Source of the DNA: Bradyrhizobium sp. ORS 375
GTDB lineage: Bacteria > Pseudomonadota > Alphaproteobacteria > Rhizobiales > Xanthobacteraceae
DNA length: 44,007 nt
Assembly (NCBI RefSeq): GCF_000239775.1
Contig: NZ_CAFI01000401.1
Span: forward strand, 1-44,007
Direction of reading: 5' to 3'
The notes beneath the pieces were generated by a model. That model was not told the DNA's origin. It saw only the letters and a list, made by a program, of their open reading frames with translations, and did no database searches. This document shows positions 17,251-26,491 of this stretch, in pieces (position 1 is the stretch's first letter; every line of letters begins with the position of its first letter). A program made the position numbers and the translations under genes.

Positions 17251-18646
17251 GTCACGTCCCTATGTGTTCTGGGGTCAGACGCAATCGCTTTGCGAGACCT
17301 GCCTCGACCTGGTGCCGACCAAGATCCAGATCCTCGACAACGAGGTCTGGTACGAGAAGCGCTGCAAGCAGCACGGCGTGCAGTCGACGCTGGTGTCAGA
17401 CGACGCTGCCTATTGGCGCCGCTGCAAGTCCTTCATCAAGCCGGGCGACACCCCGCTCAGCTTCCAGCGCCGCACCGACTATGGCTGTCCCTATGACTGC
17501 GGCCTGTGCCCGGACCACGAGCAGCATTCCTGCCTGGCGCTGATCGAGATCACCGACCACTGCAACCTCACTTGCCCGGTGTGCTTCGCCGAGTCCTCGC
17601 CGCAACGCGCCCATTTTACGCCGCTCGCCACCGTCGAGCGGATGCTGGATGCGCTGGTGAAGAGCGAGGGCGAGCCGGACCTGGTGCAGATCTCCGGCGG
17701 TGAGCCGACGCTGCATCCGCAGTTCTTCGACATCCTCGCCGCCGTGCGTGCCCGGCCGATCCGCCACGTCATGATCAACACCAACGGCCTGCGCATCGCC
17801 CGCGAGCCGGACTTTGTCGCGAAGCTCGCGGAGACCAAGCGCGGGCTCGAAGTGTATCTGCAGTTCGACTCGCTGTCGCGCGCCGGCCTCACCAACATCC
17901 GCGGCGCCGACCTGCGCCGCATCCGTCAGCAGGCGCTGGAAAATCTCGAGCATCAGGGCATCTCGACCACCTTGGTCGCGACCATCAAGCGCGGCGTCAA
18001 TGACGACGAGATCGGCGACATCGTCCGTCATGCGCTGCAATGGAGGTGCGTGCGCGGCGTCACCTTGCAGCCGGTGCAGGACGCCGGCCGCAACGCCGAC
18101 TTCAACAAGCAGACCGACCGCATCATGCTGTCGGAGATCCGCCGCCGCGTGGTCGAGACCGGCGTGTTCGGCGAGCAGGATATGATCCCGCTGCCCTGCA
18201 ATCCCGAGAGCATCTCGATCGGCTATGGCCTGCGCAACGGCACCACCGTGCTGCCGCTGACCGCGATGGTGCCGCAGGACGAATTGCTGTCGGTCATGCC
18301 GAATACGATCAGCCCGGAGAAATACCCGGTGCTGCGGGACAAATTCGTCGAGCTGTTCTCGCTGTCGTCGGGGCCGCTCAACACCAGCGAGCGCGTCGCC
18401 GAATTCCTCTGCTGCCTGCCATCCGTCCAAGTGCCCGACAATCTCGGCTACGAGCACGTGTTTCGGGTGACCATCGTGCAGTTTCTCGACCGGTTCAATT
18501 TCTGCGTCGGCAACGTCAAGCGCTCCTGCATCCATTTCGTCACCGAGCGCGGCGAGATCATCCCGTTCGACACCTACAACCTGTTCTACCGCAACGGTGC
18601 CATTGACGGCATCCGCGCGCGGTTGGCGGGGGCCGGGCATGAGTGA
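17231..18646 (+). CDS. Radical SAM enzyme resembling archaeal tetraether synthase (Tes)/MJ0619
   Basis: 471 residues. The N-terminal rubredoxin-like region has C21-x2-C24 and C45-x2-H48 (SLCETCLDLVP, KRCKQHG). Next is an extra cluster motif, C86-x3-C90-x2-C93 (GCPYDCGLC), then the radical SAM C111-x3-C115-x2-C118 (HCNLTCPVCFAESS). ISGGEPTLHPQF is the SAM-binding GGE block. More cysteines lie near the C-terminus (FLCCLPS, FNFCVGNVKRSC). This arrangement matches what I know of Tes, which couples lipid tails into membrane-spanning lipids, and of the related MJ0619 class D methylase. Lipid C-C coupling or methylation is the inferred reaction. It overlaps its upstream neighbour by 20 nt and its downstream neighbour by 8 nt. 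Confidence 0.87.
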   Translation: MNAPLRKSRPYVFWGQTQSLCETCLDLVPTKIQILDNEVWYEKRCKQHGVQSTLVSDDAAYWRRCKSFIKPGDTPLSFQRRTDYGCPYDCGLCPDHEQHSCLALIEITDHCNLTCPVCFAESSPQRAHFTPLATVERMLDALVKSEGEPDLVQISGGEPTLHPQFFDILAAVRARPIRHVMINTNGLRIAREPDFVAKLAETKRGLEVYLQFDSLSRAGLTNIRGADLRRIRQQALENLEHQGISTTLVATIKRGVNDDEIGDIVRHALQWRCVRGVTLQPVQDAGRNADFNKQTDRIMLSEIRRRVVETGVFGEQDMIPLPCNPESISIGYGLRNGTTVLPLTAMVPQDELLSVMPNTISPEKYPVLRDKFVELFSLSSGPLNTSERVAEFLCCLPSVQVPDNLGYEHVFRVTIVQFLDRFNFCVGNVKRSCIHFVTERGEIIPFDTYNLFYRNGAIDGIRARLAGAGHE

Positions 18647-18896
18647 TCCCGAGGACAAGATTCCGTCCTGGCCCGACGGACCCGAGCAGCAACGCGAGCT
18701 GCGCAGTGGCTGCATGACGGCGTTGCTGTTCCTGATCGGCGTCATCCTGCTGCTCCCCGGCGCCTGCGCCGCAGTCTTCGGCTATCTCGGCCTGCAGGAG
18801 AAGCGTTGGCCGTCGGAGTTGACCGGGTGGGTCGGCCTGGGTCTCGCCATCGGCGCGGGCGGTCTTGCGCTGATCATCAAGGCGTGGCGGCGGTGA
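18639..18896 (+). CDS. Small two-helix membrane protein, single-unit form
   Basis: 85 residues: a polar acidic N-terminus (1-22), helix one (about 26-50) carrying SGC...LLLPGAC, a short charged loop, helix two (about 62-80) and a basic end KAWRR. Its ATG overlaps the stop of the radical SAM gene (ATGAGTGA), so the two are probably translationally coupled. The SGC-LLLPGAC segment is repeated almost unchanged in the 257-residue protein encoded at 19446 (15 of 26 aligned positions identical, no gaps, by eye). No known domain is recognised. It may be an accessory subunit of the upstream enzymes (inference). Confidence 0.8.
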   Translation: MSDPEDKIPSWPDGPEQQRELRSGCMTALLFLIGVILLLPGACAAVFGYLGLQEKRWPSELTGWVGLGLAIGAGGLALIIKAWRR

Positions 18897-18972
18897 GCAC
18901 AGCAGGCATGAGGCGGGTCAGCGTTCGCCCGTTTCGAAGGTTGACGGCTTACTCGCGAAGTCGCCACTGTCG

Positions 18973-19173
18973 GTGCTTCGCCCTGCGTTCGCGCTGCTGA
19001 TGCCGCTCGCCGGGCTGGTGCTGTCGGCGCCGGCCCTGATAGGATTGTCCTATACGTTGCGTGCGTCGAGTCCCGACCGTGTGGTCGAGGGAATTCTGTT
19101 GGGGGCGGCCGCAATCGGCCCGCTTCTCGTCTGCTTCGCGATTCGCCTGGTGATACCGCGCCGCCATGGATGA
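18973..19173 (+). CDS. Small two-helix membrane protein
   Basis: 66 residues from a GTG, with two hydrophobic helices (LMPLAGLVLSAPALIGLSY and about residues 40-60) and a basic C-terminus (RLVIPRRHG). The layout matches the neighbouring small proteins, with a Pro in the middle of helix one. The frame is open without ATG back to 18874, so the true start could be upstream at a rare codon. Its last 8 bases overlap the ATG of the next gene, which supports it being a real, translated gene. The function is unknown. Confidence 0.55.
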   Translation: MLRPAFALLMPLAGLVLSAPALIGLSYTLRASSPDRVVEGILLGAAAIGPLLVCFAIRLVIPRRHG

Positions 19174-19435
19174 TGATCCGTTCAACCGCCGTCCGCCGCT
19201 GTCGCCCTTCCTGGAGGAGGTGCGCCGGGCGCGAGAGCCTGCCAGCCTGGTTGCCACGGTGGGAGCGATCCTCACAGGCTTGGGCCTGGCCTTTCCGTTC
19301 GGCTGCACCATGGCCTTCATGCGCCGCGAATGGAATGAGTTCGGCGGCTTTTTCGGCCCCGGGGCGCTTCTCGCTTTGGCAGCCCTCGTTGGGCTCGCGA
19401 GGATCGCGTGGGCGGTGTACCGCCGTTGGGGCTGA
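19166..19435 (+). CDS. Small two-helix membrane protein
   Basis: 89 residues: a polar N-terminus (MDDDPFNRRPPLSPFLEEV), helix one (about 30-52, LTGLGLAFPFGCTMAF), a charged loop (RREWNEF), helix two (about 62-82) and a basic end (YRRWG). Helix one has the same G-x-x-L-x-x-P pattern as the other members of this cluster. Its ATG overlaps the end of the preceding gene, and the next gene starts 10 nt after its stop. The function is unknown. Confidence 0.7.
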   Translation: MDDDPFNRRPPLSPFLEEVRRAREPASLVATVGAILTGLGLAFPFGCTMAFMRREWNEFGGFFGPGALLALAALVGLARIAWAVYRRWG

Positions 19436-19445
19436 GACTGGTCCG

Positions 19446-20219
19446 ATGACGTCTCCCGAACGCCCTGGCTCGGACTCCGCGCGCGGCTTGCCGTTGCCGA
19501 AGGAGCGCTGGAAGGGGCCGCCGGAGGGCGTGCCGAACGAAGACGGGCCGCGCGGCAAAGGCTGCCTCGATCCGCTGATCATGGTCGGAAGCCTGGGGTT
19601 GATCGCGTGGGGGCTGTGCGCGGTGATCTACTTCACTGTCTTCGTGCGCTGGCACATGGGCGGGTATTTCGATTTCTTCCTCGAGGGGCTGGCGGCTTCG
19701 ATCGTCGGGGGCGCTCTGACCTTGTACGCGCAACATCGCTTGCGCTCCGCTGCTCCAAACCGCCCCGAGCCTGGAAGGACCGCTGCGAGCGGCTGTCTGC
19801 CGAGCCTCATGCTGCTCGGCGGCTTTGCGCTGCTGCTGCCGGGGGCCTGTTCGATGTTGTTCGGGCTGAGCGCCCTGGGCTCAATCCAGCATATCGGTGA
19901 CCCCAGTCCGGTGCTCGCGGGCTTCACCCTGGGAGCTGTCGGTGTTGCCGCGCTCTGGTGGGTCGCCGCAAGGCCAGCCGGCCTCGCCGGTCCGCTGATG
20001 GCGAGCGGGATCGTGCTGCTGATTCCCGGGCTCTATCTCGCCGTCTATGGCTTCAGCCGGCTATACTGGATCAACAACGTGCCGTCCGTGTTGCTTCCGA
20101 TCGGTCTGCCTGCCGGGGTGATCGGGATCCTCTTCTTTCGCGCGGCCCGGCGGAGCTGGCTGGCCGAGGCGTCAGCGAGGCCGCCGCTCGACCCGCCGGG
20201 ATCCGCTCCTCATTCCTGA
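19446..20219 (+). CDS. Membrane protein built of three two-helix units
   Basis: 257 residues from the ATG at 19446; an upstream in-frame extension would overlap the previous gene and is not supported. Three similar units are visible: unit 1 at about 38-100 (KGCLDPLIMVGSLGL...), unit 2 at about 115-177 (SGCLPSLMLLGGFALLLPGA...) and unit 3 at about 179-238 (LAGPLMASGIVLLIPGL...). Each has two hydrophobic helices and ends in basic residues (HRLR, AARP, RAARRSW). Units 2 and 3 share LL-hydrophobic-PG with the 85-residue protein at 18639. The gene is the last of the presumed operon. Its role is unknown. Confidence 0.75.
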   Translation: MTSPERPGSDSARGLPLPKERWKGPPEGVPNEDGPRGKGCLDPLIMVGSLGLIAWGLCAVIYFTVFVRWHMGGYFDFFLEGLAASIVGGALTLYAQHRLRSAAPNRPEPGRTAASGCLPSLMLLGGFALLLPGACSMLFGLSALGSIQHIGDPSPVLAGFTLGAVGVAALWWVAARPAGLAGPLMASGIVLLIPGLYLAVYGFSRLYWINNVPSVLLPIGLPAGVIGILFFRAARRSWLAEASARPPLDPPGSAPHS

Positions 20220-20228
20220 AAGCAGTCA

Positions 20229-20256
20229 TTGTTTTTTGGCATTTTTTGCCTATATT
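20229..20256 (+). promoter_or_regulatory. Candidate sigma-70-type promoter of typA
   Basis: A -35-like TTGTTT (20229-20234), a 16-base spacer and a -10-like TATATT (20251-20256) sit in a T-rich stretch that is unusual for this window. They lie about 190 bases upstream of typA and directly after the small-membrane-protein operon. Confidence 0.5.
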
Positions 20257-20443
20257 GCGCCGCAACGCGTGAGGTCTGCCCGGTCGAATGGCCGGGCTTC
20301 CTATTTGGGGCTGCCGGCCCCGGCCGCCGAACCGAGTTTCGCGAGCGCGCGTCGCAAAGCTAACAGCTTGATTCGACTATCATAAAGCGCGCGCCCCGCC
20401 GGGGACAGAGCACGAGCTCCAGAAAGCTTAGAAGACACCGACC

Positions 20444-22270
<1,827 letters not shown>

Positions 22271-22378
22271 GCCGCTCAACCGCTGCAGCGCCACGCGAGT
22301 GGCCCAGGGTGTGGTGCCGCAACACCCCGCTCTCGTCGTGCCCCGCTTGTGGGGCGCAGTGTCTCGACAGCCTCCGCC

Positions 22379-22477
22379 GTCATGCCCCGCGCAGGCGGGG
22401 CATCCAGTACGCCGCGGCCTCTCCGGGTCACACGCCCGTCTCGGCGTACTGGATCACCCGCTTTCGCGGGTGATGAC
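22379..22477. repeat. Intergenic palindromic repeat, GTCATGCCCCGC type
   Basis: The left arm GTCATGCCCCGC-GCAG-GCGGGGC continues into ATCCAGTACGCCG. The right arm CGGCGTACTGGAT (a perfect 13-base partner, 22442-22454) continues into CACCCGC-TTTC-GCGGGTG-ATGAC. The element can fold as a cruciform with a mini-hairpin on each arm. It lies between typA and the amine oxidase gene. Confidence 0.85.
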
Positions 22478-22529
22478 AGCAGTGGGGAGGCGGTAGTCGG
22501 GTCCACGTTGCAGGAGCCGACGCCACCTC

Positions 22530-23777
22530 ATGAGCAGTCTCCCATCCTCCATCGACGTCGCGATCATCGGCGCCGGCGCGGCTGGCCTTGGCGCCGCCCA
22601 TGCGCTGCGCGACAAAGACGTCTCCTTCATCGTTCTCGAAGGCCGCGATCGCATCGGCGGCCGCGCCCACACCATCATGGCGTCGCCCGAGGTGACCTTC
22701 GACCTCGGCTGCGGCTGGTTGCACTCCGCCGACCGCAACTCCTTCGCCGTCATCGCCGAGCAGCTCGCCTTCACCATCGACAAGTCCCGGCCGCCCTGGC
22801 GCGACCAGGCCTATGAGGCTGCGTTCCCGCGCGCAGAGCGCGAGGATTTCCTCCGCGCCCTGGAGGCGTTCTTCACGCGCACCGCCGAGGCCGCCACGAG
22901 CGGCCGCGACGCGCCGGCCAGCATCTGTCTCGAGCCCGGCAATCGCTGGAACGGCATGATCGATGCGATCTGCACCTATCTCAACGGCTGCGAGCTCGAC
23001 CAGATGTCGCTGCTCGATTTCGAAGCCTATGAGGATACCGAGCTCAACTGGCGCGTCCGCGGCGGCTATGGCGCGCTGGTCGCCGCCTACGGCGCAGGGC
23101 TGCCGGTTGCGCTCAACTGCAATGTCACGCTGATCGATCACAGCGACAAGCGCGTGCGTCTGACGACCTCGCAGGGCACGCTGACGGCCGACAAGGTCAT
23201 CGTCACCGTCCCGACCAACTTGATCGCCGAGGAAGCGCTCCGCTTCAAGCCGGCCTTGCCCGACAAGGTCGCCGCCGCCTCCGGCCTGCCGCTCGGCCTC
23301 GACAACAAGGTCACGCTCGCGCTGGAGGGCTGGGAGCACCTGCCAAAAGATTCCGGCATGCGCGGCCGTAGCAGCACTGCACGCGTCGGCAGCTTCCAGC
23401 TCCGCCCGTTCGGCCAGCCCTGCATCGAGGGTTTTTATGGCGGCAGCTTCGCCCGCCAGATCGAGGCGGCAGGGGAGGGCGCCTTGGCGGCCCAGGCGAT
23501 CGACGATGTCGTCGCGCTGCTCGGCAGCGACATCCGCAAGAGCCTCCGGCCGCTCGCCGAGTCCCGCTGGGGCGCCGACCCCTTCGCGCGCGGCGCCTAT
23601 TCGCACGCGCTGCCCGGCCATGCCGGCAAGCGCGCCGTGCTGGCCGCGCCGGTCGATGAACGCCTGTTCTTCGCCGGCGAAGCGACCCCGCCCGACTTTT
23701 TCTCCACCGCTCACGGCGCCCGCGACTCGGGCGAGCGCGCGGCAAGGGAAGCGCTGGCGTCGTTAGGTAGGCCCTGA
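22530..23777 (+). CDS. FAD-dependent amine oxidase (flavin monoamine oxidase family)
   Basis: The 415-residue protein has the FAD dinucleotide motif GAGAAG at residues 14-19, ribose-binding E38, and the GG-doublet VLEGRDRIGGRAHT. The C-terminal FAD-contact block reads LFFAGEATPPDFFSTAHGA. The TVPTNLIAEEALRF middle segment is also typical of the amine oxidase/polyamine oxidase family. It is probably a soluble cytoplasmic oxidase of a primary or polyamine; the substrate cannot be read from sequence. It starts at an ATG with CAGGAG about 13 nt upstream. It stands alone, flanked by palindromic repeats on both sides. Confidence 0.88.
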   Translation: MSSLPSSIDVAIIGAGAAGLGAAHALRDKDVSFIVLEGRDRIGGRAHTIMASPEVTFDLGCGWLHSADRNSFAVIAEQLAFTIDKSRPPWRDQAYEAAFPRAEREDFLRALEAFFTRTAEAATSGRDAPASICLEPGNRWNGMIDAICTYLNGCELDQMSLLDFEAYEDTELNWRVRGGYGALVAAYGAGLPVALNCNVTLIDHSDKRVRLTTSQGTLTADKVIVTVPTNLIAEEALRFKPALPDKVAAASGLPLGLDNKVTLALEGWEHLPKDSGMRGRSSTARVGSFQLRPFGQPCIEGFYGGSFARQIEAAGEGALAAQAIDDVVALLGSDIRKSLRPLAESRWGADPFARGAYSHALPGHAGKRAVLAAPVDERLFFAGEATPPDFFSTAHGARDSGERAAREALASLGRP

Positions 23778-23787
23778 ACGATCCGCG

Positions 23788-23868
23788 TCATTGCGAGCGC
23801 AGCGAAGCAATCCAGGGGCGTCCCGGGTGGTGGGAGTCCTGGATCGCGTCGCTGCGCTCGCGATGACG
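23788..23868. repeat. Intergenic palindromic repeat, GTCATTGCGAGCG type
   Basis: Left end GTCATTGCGAGCGCAGCGAAG...ATCCAGG and right end CCTGGATCGCGTCGCTGCGC...GATGAC are imperfect inverted copies. The GCGAGCGCAGCG core is the form I know as a common intergenic repeat in Bradyrhizobium-like genomes. It lies directly after the amine oxidase stop. Confidence 0.8.
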
Positions 23869-23878
23869 GTCAACATCT

Positions 23879-23997
23879 GTCATTCCGGGGCAGCCGCGCC
23901 AGCGGCTGAAGCCGGAATCCCGAGATGAGGCACGAGAGTCCGGGGTCGCCCTCCGCCTCCCCTCTTCCAGCTGCGGCGGAGGCCGCCCCGGAATGAC
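23879..23997. repeat. Intergenic palindromic repeat, GTCATTCCGGGGC type
   Basis: The perfect inverted ends GTCATTCCGGGGC (23879-23891) and GCCCCGGAATGAC (23985-23997) enclose smaller hairpins such as GCCGCGCCAGCGGC. It lies 10 bases from the previous element, in tandem, and ends 10 bases before the LysR stop codon. Confidence 0.8.
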
Positions 23998-24007
23998 GAG
24001 CCTCGAA

Positions 24008-24895
24008 CTAGCTCCGGCTCTCCCCGACCATCCGCAGAAACTCCCGCGCGGCCTGCGTCTGGTGATGCTCCCAATGCCGCAGGCTGTAGAAGCGCCGCGT
24101 CGGCAGTTCGAGATTGGCGACCGCCAGCAGCCCGGCCTTCACCGCCCGCATCACCACCAGCCGCGACAGCACCGTGACGCCGGCGCCGGCTTCGACGGCG
24201 CCGCGCACGGCTTCATTGGACGGCAGATCGAACACCACGTCGAGCTCGGCCGCAGCGATGCCGAACCGTCCGACCGCCGCTTCGAGCACGGCGCGGGTCC
24301 CCGAGCCTTGCTCGCGCAACACCCAGCGCGCCGCCTTGAGATCGTGGAGCGTTACCGACGCCCCCCGGCACAGCGGATGACCGACGGGCCCGACCAGCAC
24401 CATCTCGTCCTCAGCCACCGGCTGCGCCGCGAGCACGGGATCGTCGACGTCGCCTTCGACGAAGCCGAGATCGGCGGAGCCCTCCCGCACCCGGTCTGCC
24501 ACCTGCTCGGTGTTGCCGATCGACAGCTGCAGCTTGATCGCGGGATGCGCGGCATTGAAGTGGTGAATGAAGGCCGGCAGCCAATAGCCCGAGATGGTCT
24601 GGCTCGCCGCCAGCGCGAGCTGTCCGCGCTTCAGACCTGCGAGATCGTCGAGCACGGTCTCGGCGGCGGCCGCGCGCGCAAGCACCGCTTTCGCTTCGAC
24701 CAGAAACGCCTTGCCCGCGGCCGTCAGCACGATGCGGCGGCCGACGCGATCAAACAGTCTGGTCTGGTAGCGCGCCTCGAGCGCAGCGACGGCCGCTGAG
24801 GTGGCCGACTGAGTGAGATTCAGCTCGCGCGCCGCCTGGGTGACGTGCTCGCGGGTGGCGACCGCAACGAAGATCCGGAGCTGCTCGAGCGTCAC
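24008..24895 (-). CDS. LysR-family transcriptional regulator, YeiE/CysB-like
   Basis: 295 residues. The N-terminal helix-turn-helix (about residues 2-60) reads LEQLRIFVAVATREHVTQAA followed by SATSAAVAALEARY. The effector domain follows, with ISGYWLPAFIHHFNAAHP, the GSADLGFVEGDVDDP block and GSGTRAVLEAAV, typical of CysB/CbbR/YeiE-type members. In E. coli the related yeiE lies next to yeiH, the same partner as here, so sulphur-compound sensing is a plausible inference. Unlike most LysR genes it is co-directional with its presumed target, starting 8 nt after the yeiH-type stop, so it would be autoregulated as part of that operon. Confidence 0.9.
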   Translation of the reverse strand: MTLEQLRIFVAVATREHVTQAARELNLTQSATSAAVAALEARYQTRLFDRVGRRIVLTAAGKAFLVEAKAVLARAAAAETVLDDLAGLKRGQLALAASQTISGYWLPAFIHHFNAAHPAIKLQLSIGNTEQVADRVREGSADLGFVEGDVDDPVLAAQPVAEDEMVLVGPVGHPLCRGASVTLHDLKAARWVLREQGSGTRAVLEAAVGRFGIAAAELDVVFDLPSNEAVRGAVEAGAGVTVLSRLVVMRAVKAGLLAVANLELPTRRFYSLRHWEHHQTQAAREFLRMVGESRS

Positions 24896-24903
24896 ATGGT
24901 CTC

Positions 24904-25974
24904 CTACGTCGTCAGCTTCACCAGCGCCAGGCTGAAGCTCGCGATGAACAGGAAGGCTGCGAAGCCCAGCGCCAGCGGCCGCAGCCCTTTGGCCATGAGC
25001 TTGGCGAAGTCGGTCTCCAGCCCCATCGCGGCCAGCGCCATGGACAGCAGAAAGGTGGTCGCGGTCACGATCACCGTCTTCGCCTCGGCGGGCACGGTGA
25101 TGATGCTGTTGAAGCCGACCAGCGCGATGAAGCCGAACACGAACCAGGGCAGCGTCGGCTGCGCGCTGGTATGACCGCGCCCGCCCTGGCGCGCCCGGCG
25201 CGCCGCCAGCAGGCCGAGCGTCAGCACCACCGGCGCCAGCAGCATCACACGCGCCAGCTTGGCGATGGTGCCGAACTCGCCGGCCTGCCGTCCCTCCTGG
25301 AACGCCGCCGCGACCACCTGCGCGATCTCATGGATCGAGGCGCCGCTCCACAGGCCGAACGCGTGCGCGTCGAGGTGCAGCACGGCCGGAAGCAGCGGGT
25401 AGGCGACCATCGCGATCGAGCCGAACACGGTCACGCAAGCGACCGCATAGGCGACGTCCTCGTCATGCGCGCGCGTCACGGTGTTGGTGGCAATGACGGC
25501 CGACGCGCCGCAGATCGAGGTGCCCGCAGCGATCAGCTCGGCTAGCTTGCGATCGACGCCGAGCAGCCGTCCCATCCACACCGTGAACAGAAAGGTGCCG
25601 GTGAGGCTCAGCGCGATCACGAATAGCCCGCGGGCGCCGACCTCGGCGACCTGCGCGGCCGTGAGCTGCAGGCCTAACAGGATGATGGCGACCCGCAGCA
25701 CGCGGCGCATGGCGAAGGCGACGCCGGGCTTGGCCCGTGCCGGCGTGCCGACGACATTGTGGAGCGCCATGCCCGCCACGATCGCCAGGATCATCGGGCT
25801 GAACATCCCGAGCCCCGGCAGCTGACGCAGCCCGAAGGCGCCGGCTGCGATCGCGGCCGAGAGGGCCAGTCCAGGCAACAAGCCTGATGCATGAGGCGCC
25901 GCCGGCGCGCGAGCACGTCCAGAATGACCGGCAACGGGTGCATCGGCAGTCAGGTCCTGCGAGGAGGCAGTCAT
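24904..25974 (-). CDS. YeiH-family putative sulfate exporter
   Basis: The 356-residue UPF0324/YeiH-type membrane protein has about ten hydrophobic segments. Family features include [32 protein letters not shown], the charged [19 protein letters not shown] loop, [13 protein letters not shown] and the C-terminal [13 protein letters not shown] motif. The family is annotated as putative sulfate or sulfite exporters; direct evidence is limited. I chose the ATG at 25974 because GGGAGAG lies about 8 nt upstream; a TTG at 25989 is in frame. It is the first gene of an operon with the LysR gene, behind a palindromic operator-promoter. Confidence 0.88.
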   Translation of the reverse strand: MTASSQDLTADAPVAGHSGRARAPAAPHASGLLPGLALSAAIAAGAFGLRQLPGLGMFSPMILAIVAGMALHNVVGTPARAKPGVAFAMRRVLRVAIILLGLQLTAAQVAEVGARGLFVIALSLTGTFLFTVWMGRLLGVDRKLAELIAAGTSICGASAVIATNTVTRAHDEDVAYAVACVTVFGSIAMVAYPLLPAVLHLDAHAFGLWSGASIHEIAQVVAAAFQEGRQAGEFGTIAKLARVMLLAPVVLTLGLLAARRARQGGRGHTSAQPTLPWFVFGFIALVGFNSIITVPAEAKTVIVTATTFLLSMALAAMGLETDFAKLMAKGLRPLALGFAAFLFIASFSLALVKLTT

Positions 25975-26033
25975 GGAAAACTCTCCCAAACCAACGGTTT
26001 GAAGGAGAATTTCATGCTCATTTCAATCGATCC

Positions 26034-26058
26034 AACGAATTGTATCGTATAATTCGTT
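26034..26058. promoter_or_regulatory. 25-base palindrome AACGAATT-N9-AATTCGTT, candidate LysR operator
   Basis: The 8-base arms are perfect (26034-26041 and 26051-26058) around GTATCGTAT, in an AT-rich spot of a GC-rich genome. It overlaps the predicted -10 of the yeiH-type gene. The direct repeat TTCAATCGATC flanks it (26022-26032 and 26062-26072). Confidence 0.55.
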
Positions 26059-26066
26059 CGATTCAA
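26039..26066 (-). promoter_or_regulatory. Candidate promoter of the yeiH-lysR operon
   Basis: On the minus strand, -35-like TTGAAT (26061-26066), a 16-base spacer and -10-like TACAAT (26039-26044) lie about 65 bases upstream of the start codon at 25974. The palindrome at 26034-26058 covers the -10 and most of the spacer. Confidence 0.55.
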
Positions 26067-26080
26067 TCGATCGATCAGAG

Positions 26081-26491
26081 CTATCGCTCCAGAACGCGTC
26101 GACGCAGCTCCGCGTCCGGGACGAAGCACGATTCGAATTTACCGAAGATGCGGTAGCGATTGCGCGCGACGAGGCTGTAGGCGGCATCCCGCAGCGGCTT
26201 CGGCACGGTGAACAACGCGCGGGTCCAGCCCCAACCTTTGAGGTTGGAGAGCACGGTCAGCGCCGCATCGGATTTCAGATGCACCTTGCCGCCATGGACG
26301 ACAGCGTTGGTGTCCGGCTCGTCCGGATCGATCCCGAACGTTTGCGCCAGCCTCACGCCGTAGGGCGATTGGATCGGCGTGAAACGAAACCGCTTGGCGG
26401 TGTCGCGTGCGATCACGAACTGCACCCATCGCGAACAGAACACGCAGACGCCGTCATACAGAATCACATCGTCGTCGGGCCAGTTCGTCAT
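26081..26491 (-). CDS. DCC-family (DUF393) thiol-disulfide oxidoreductase-like protein
   Basis: The 136-residue protein has the family-defining DGVCVFCSRWVQF motif (C16-x2-C19) near the N-terminus and FTPIQSPYG, NAVVHGGKVHLKSDAAL and a C-terminal AYSLVARNRYRIFGK segment. DCC proteins are predicted thiol oxidoreductases of thioredoxin-like fold; the substrates are unknown. A longer open frame exists upstream, but the ATG at 26491 shares its A with the stop codon of the SDR-DoxX gene (TGATG), which supports this start and translational coupling. It is the last gene of a four-gene operon. Confidence 0.9.
   Translation of the reverse strand: MTNWPDDDVILYDGVCVFCSRWVQFVIARDTAKRFRFTPIQSPYGVRLAQTFGIDPDEPDTNAVVHGGKVHLKSDAALTVLSNLKGWGWTRALFTVPKPLRDAAYSLVARNRYRIFGKFESCFVPDAELRRRVLER

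Noticed and set aside
26014-26052. 12-codon open frame with a perfect GAAGGAG ribosome binding site on the plus strand
   Set aside because: No plus-strand gene follows that it could lead, and it lies inside the yeiH promoter region. The purine run is probably coincidence.
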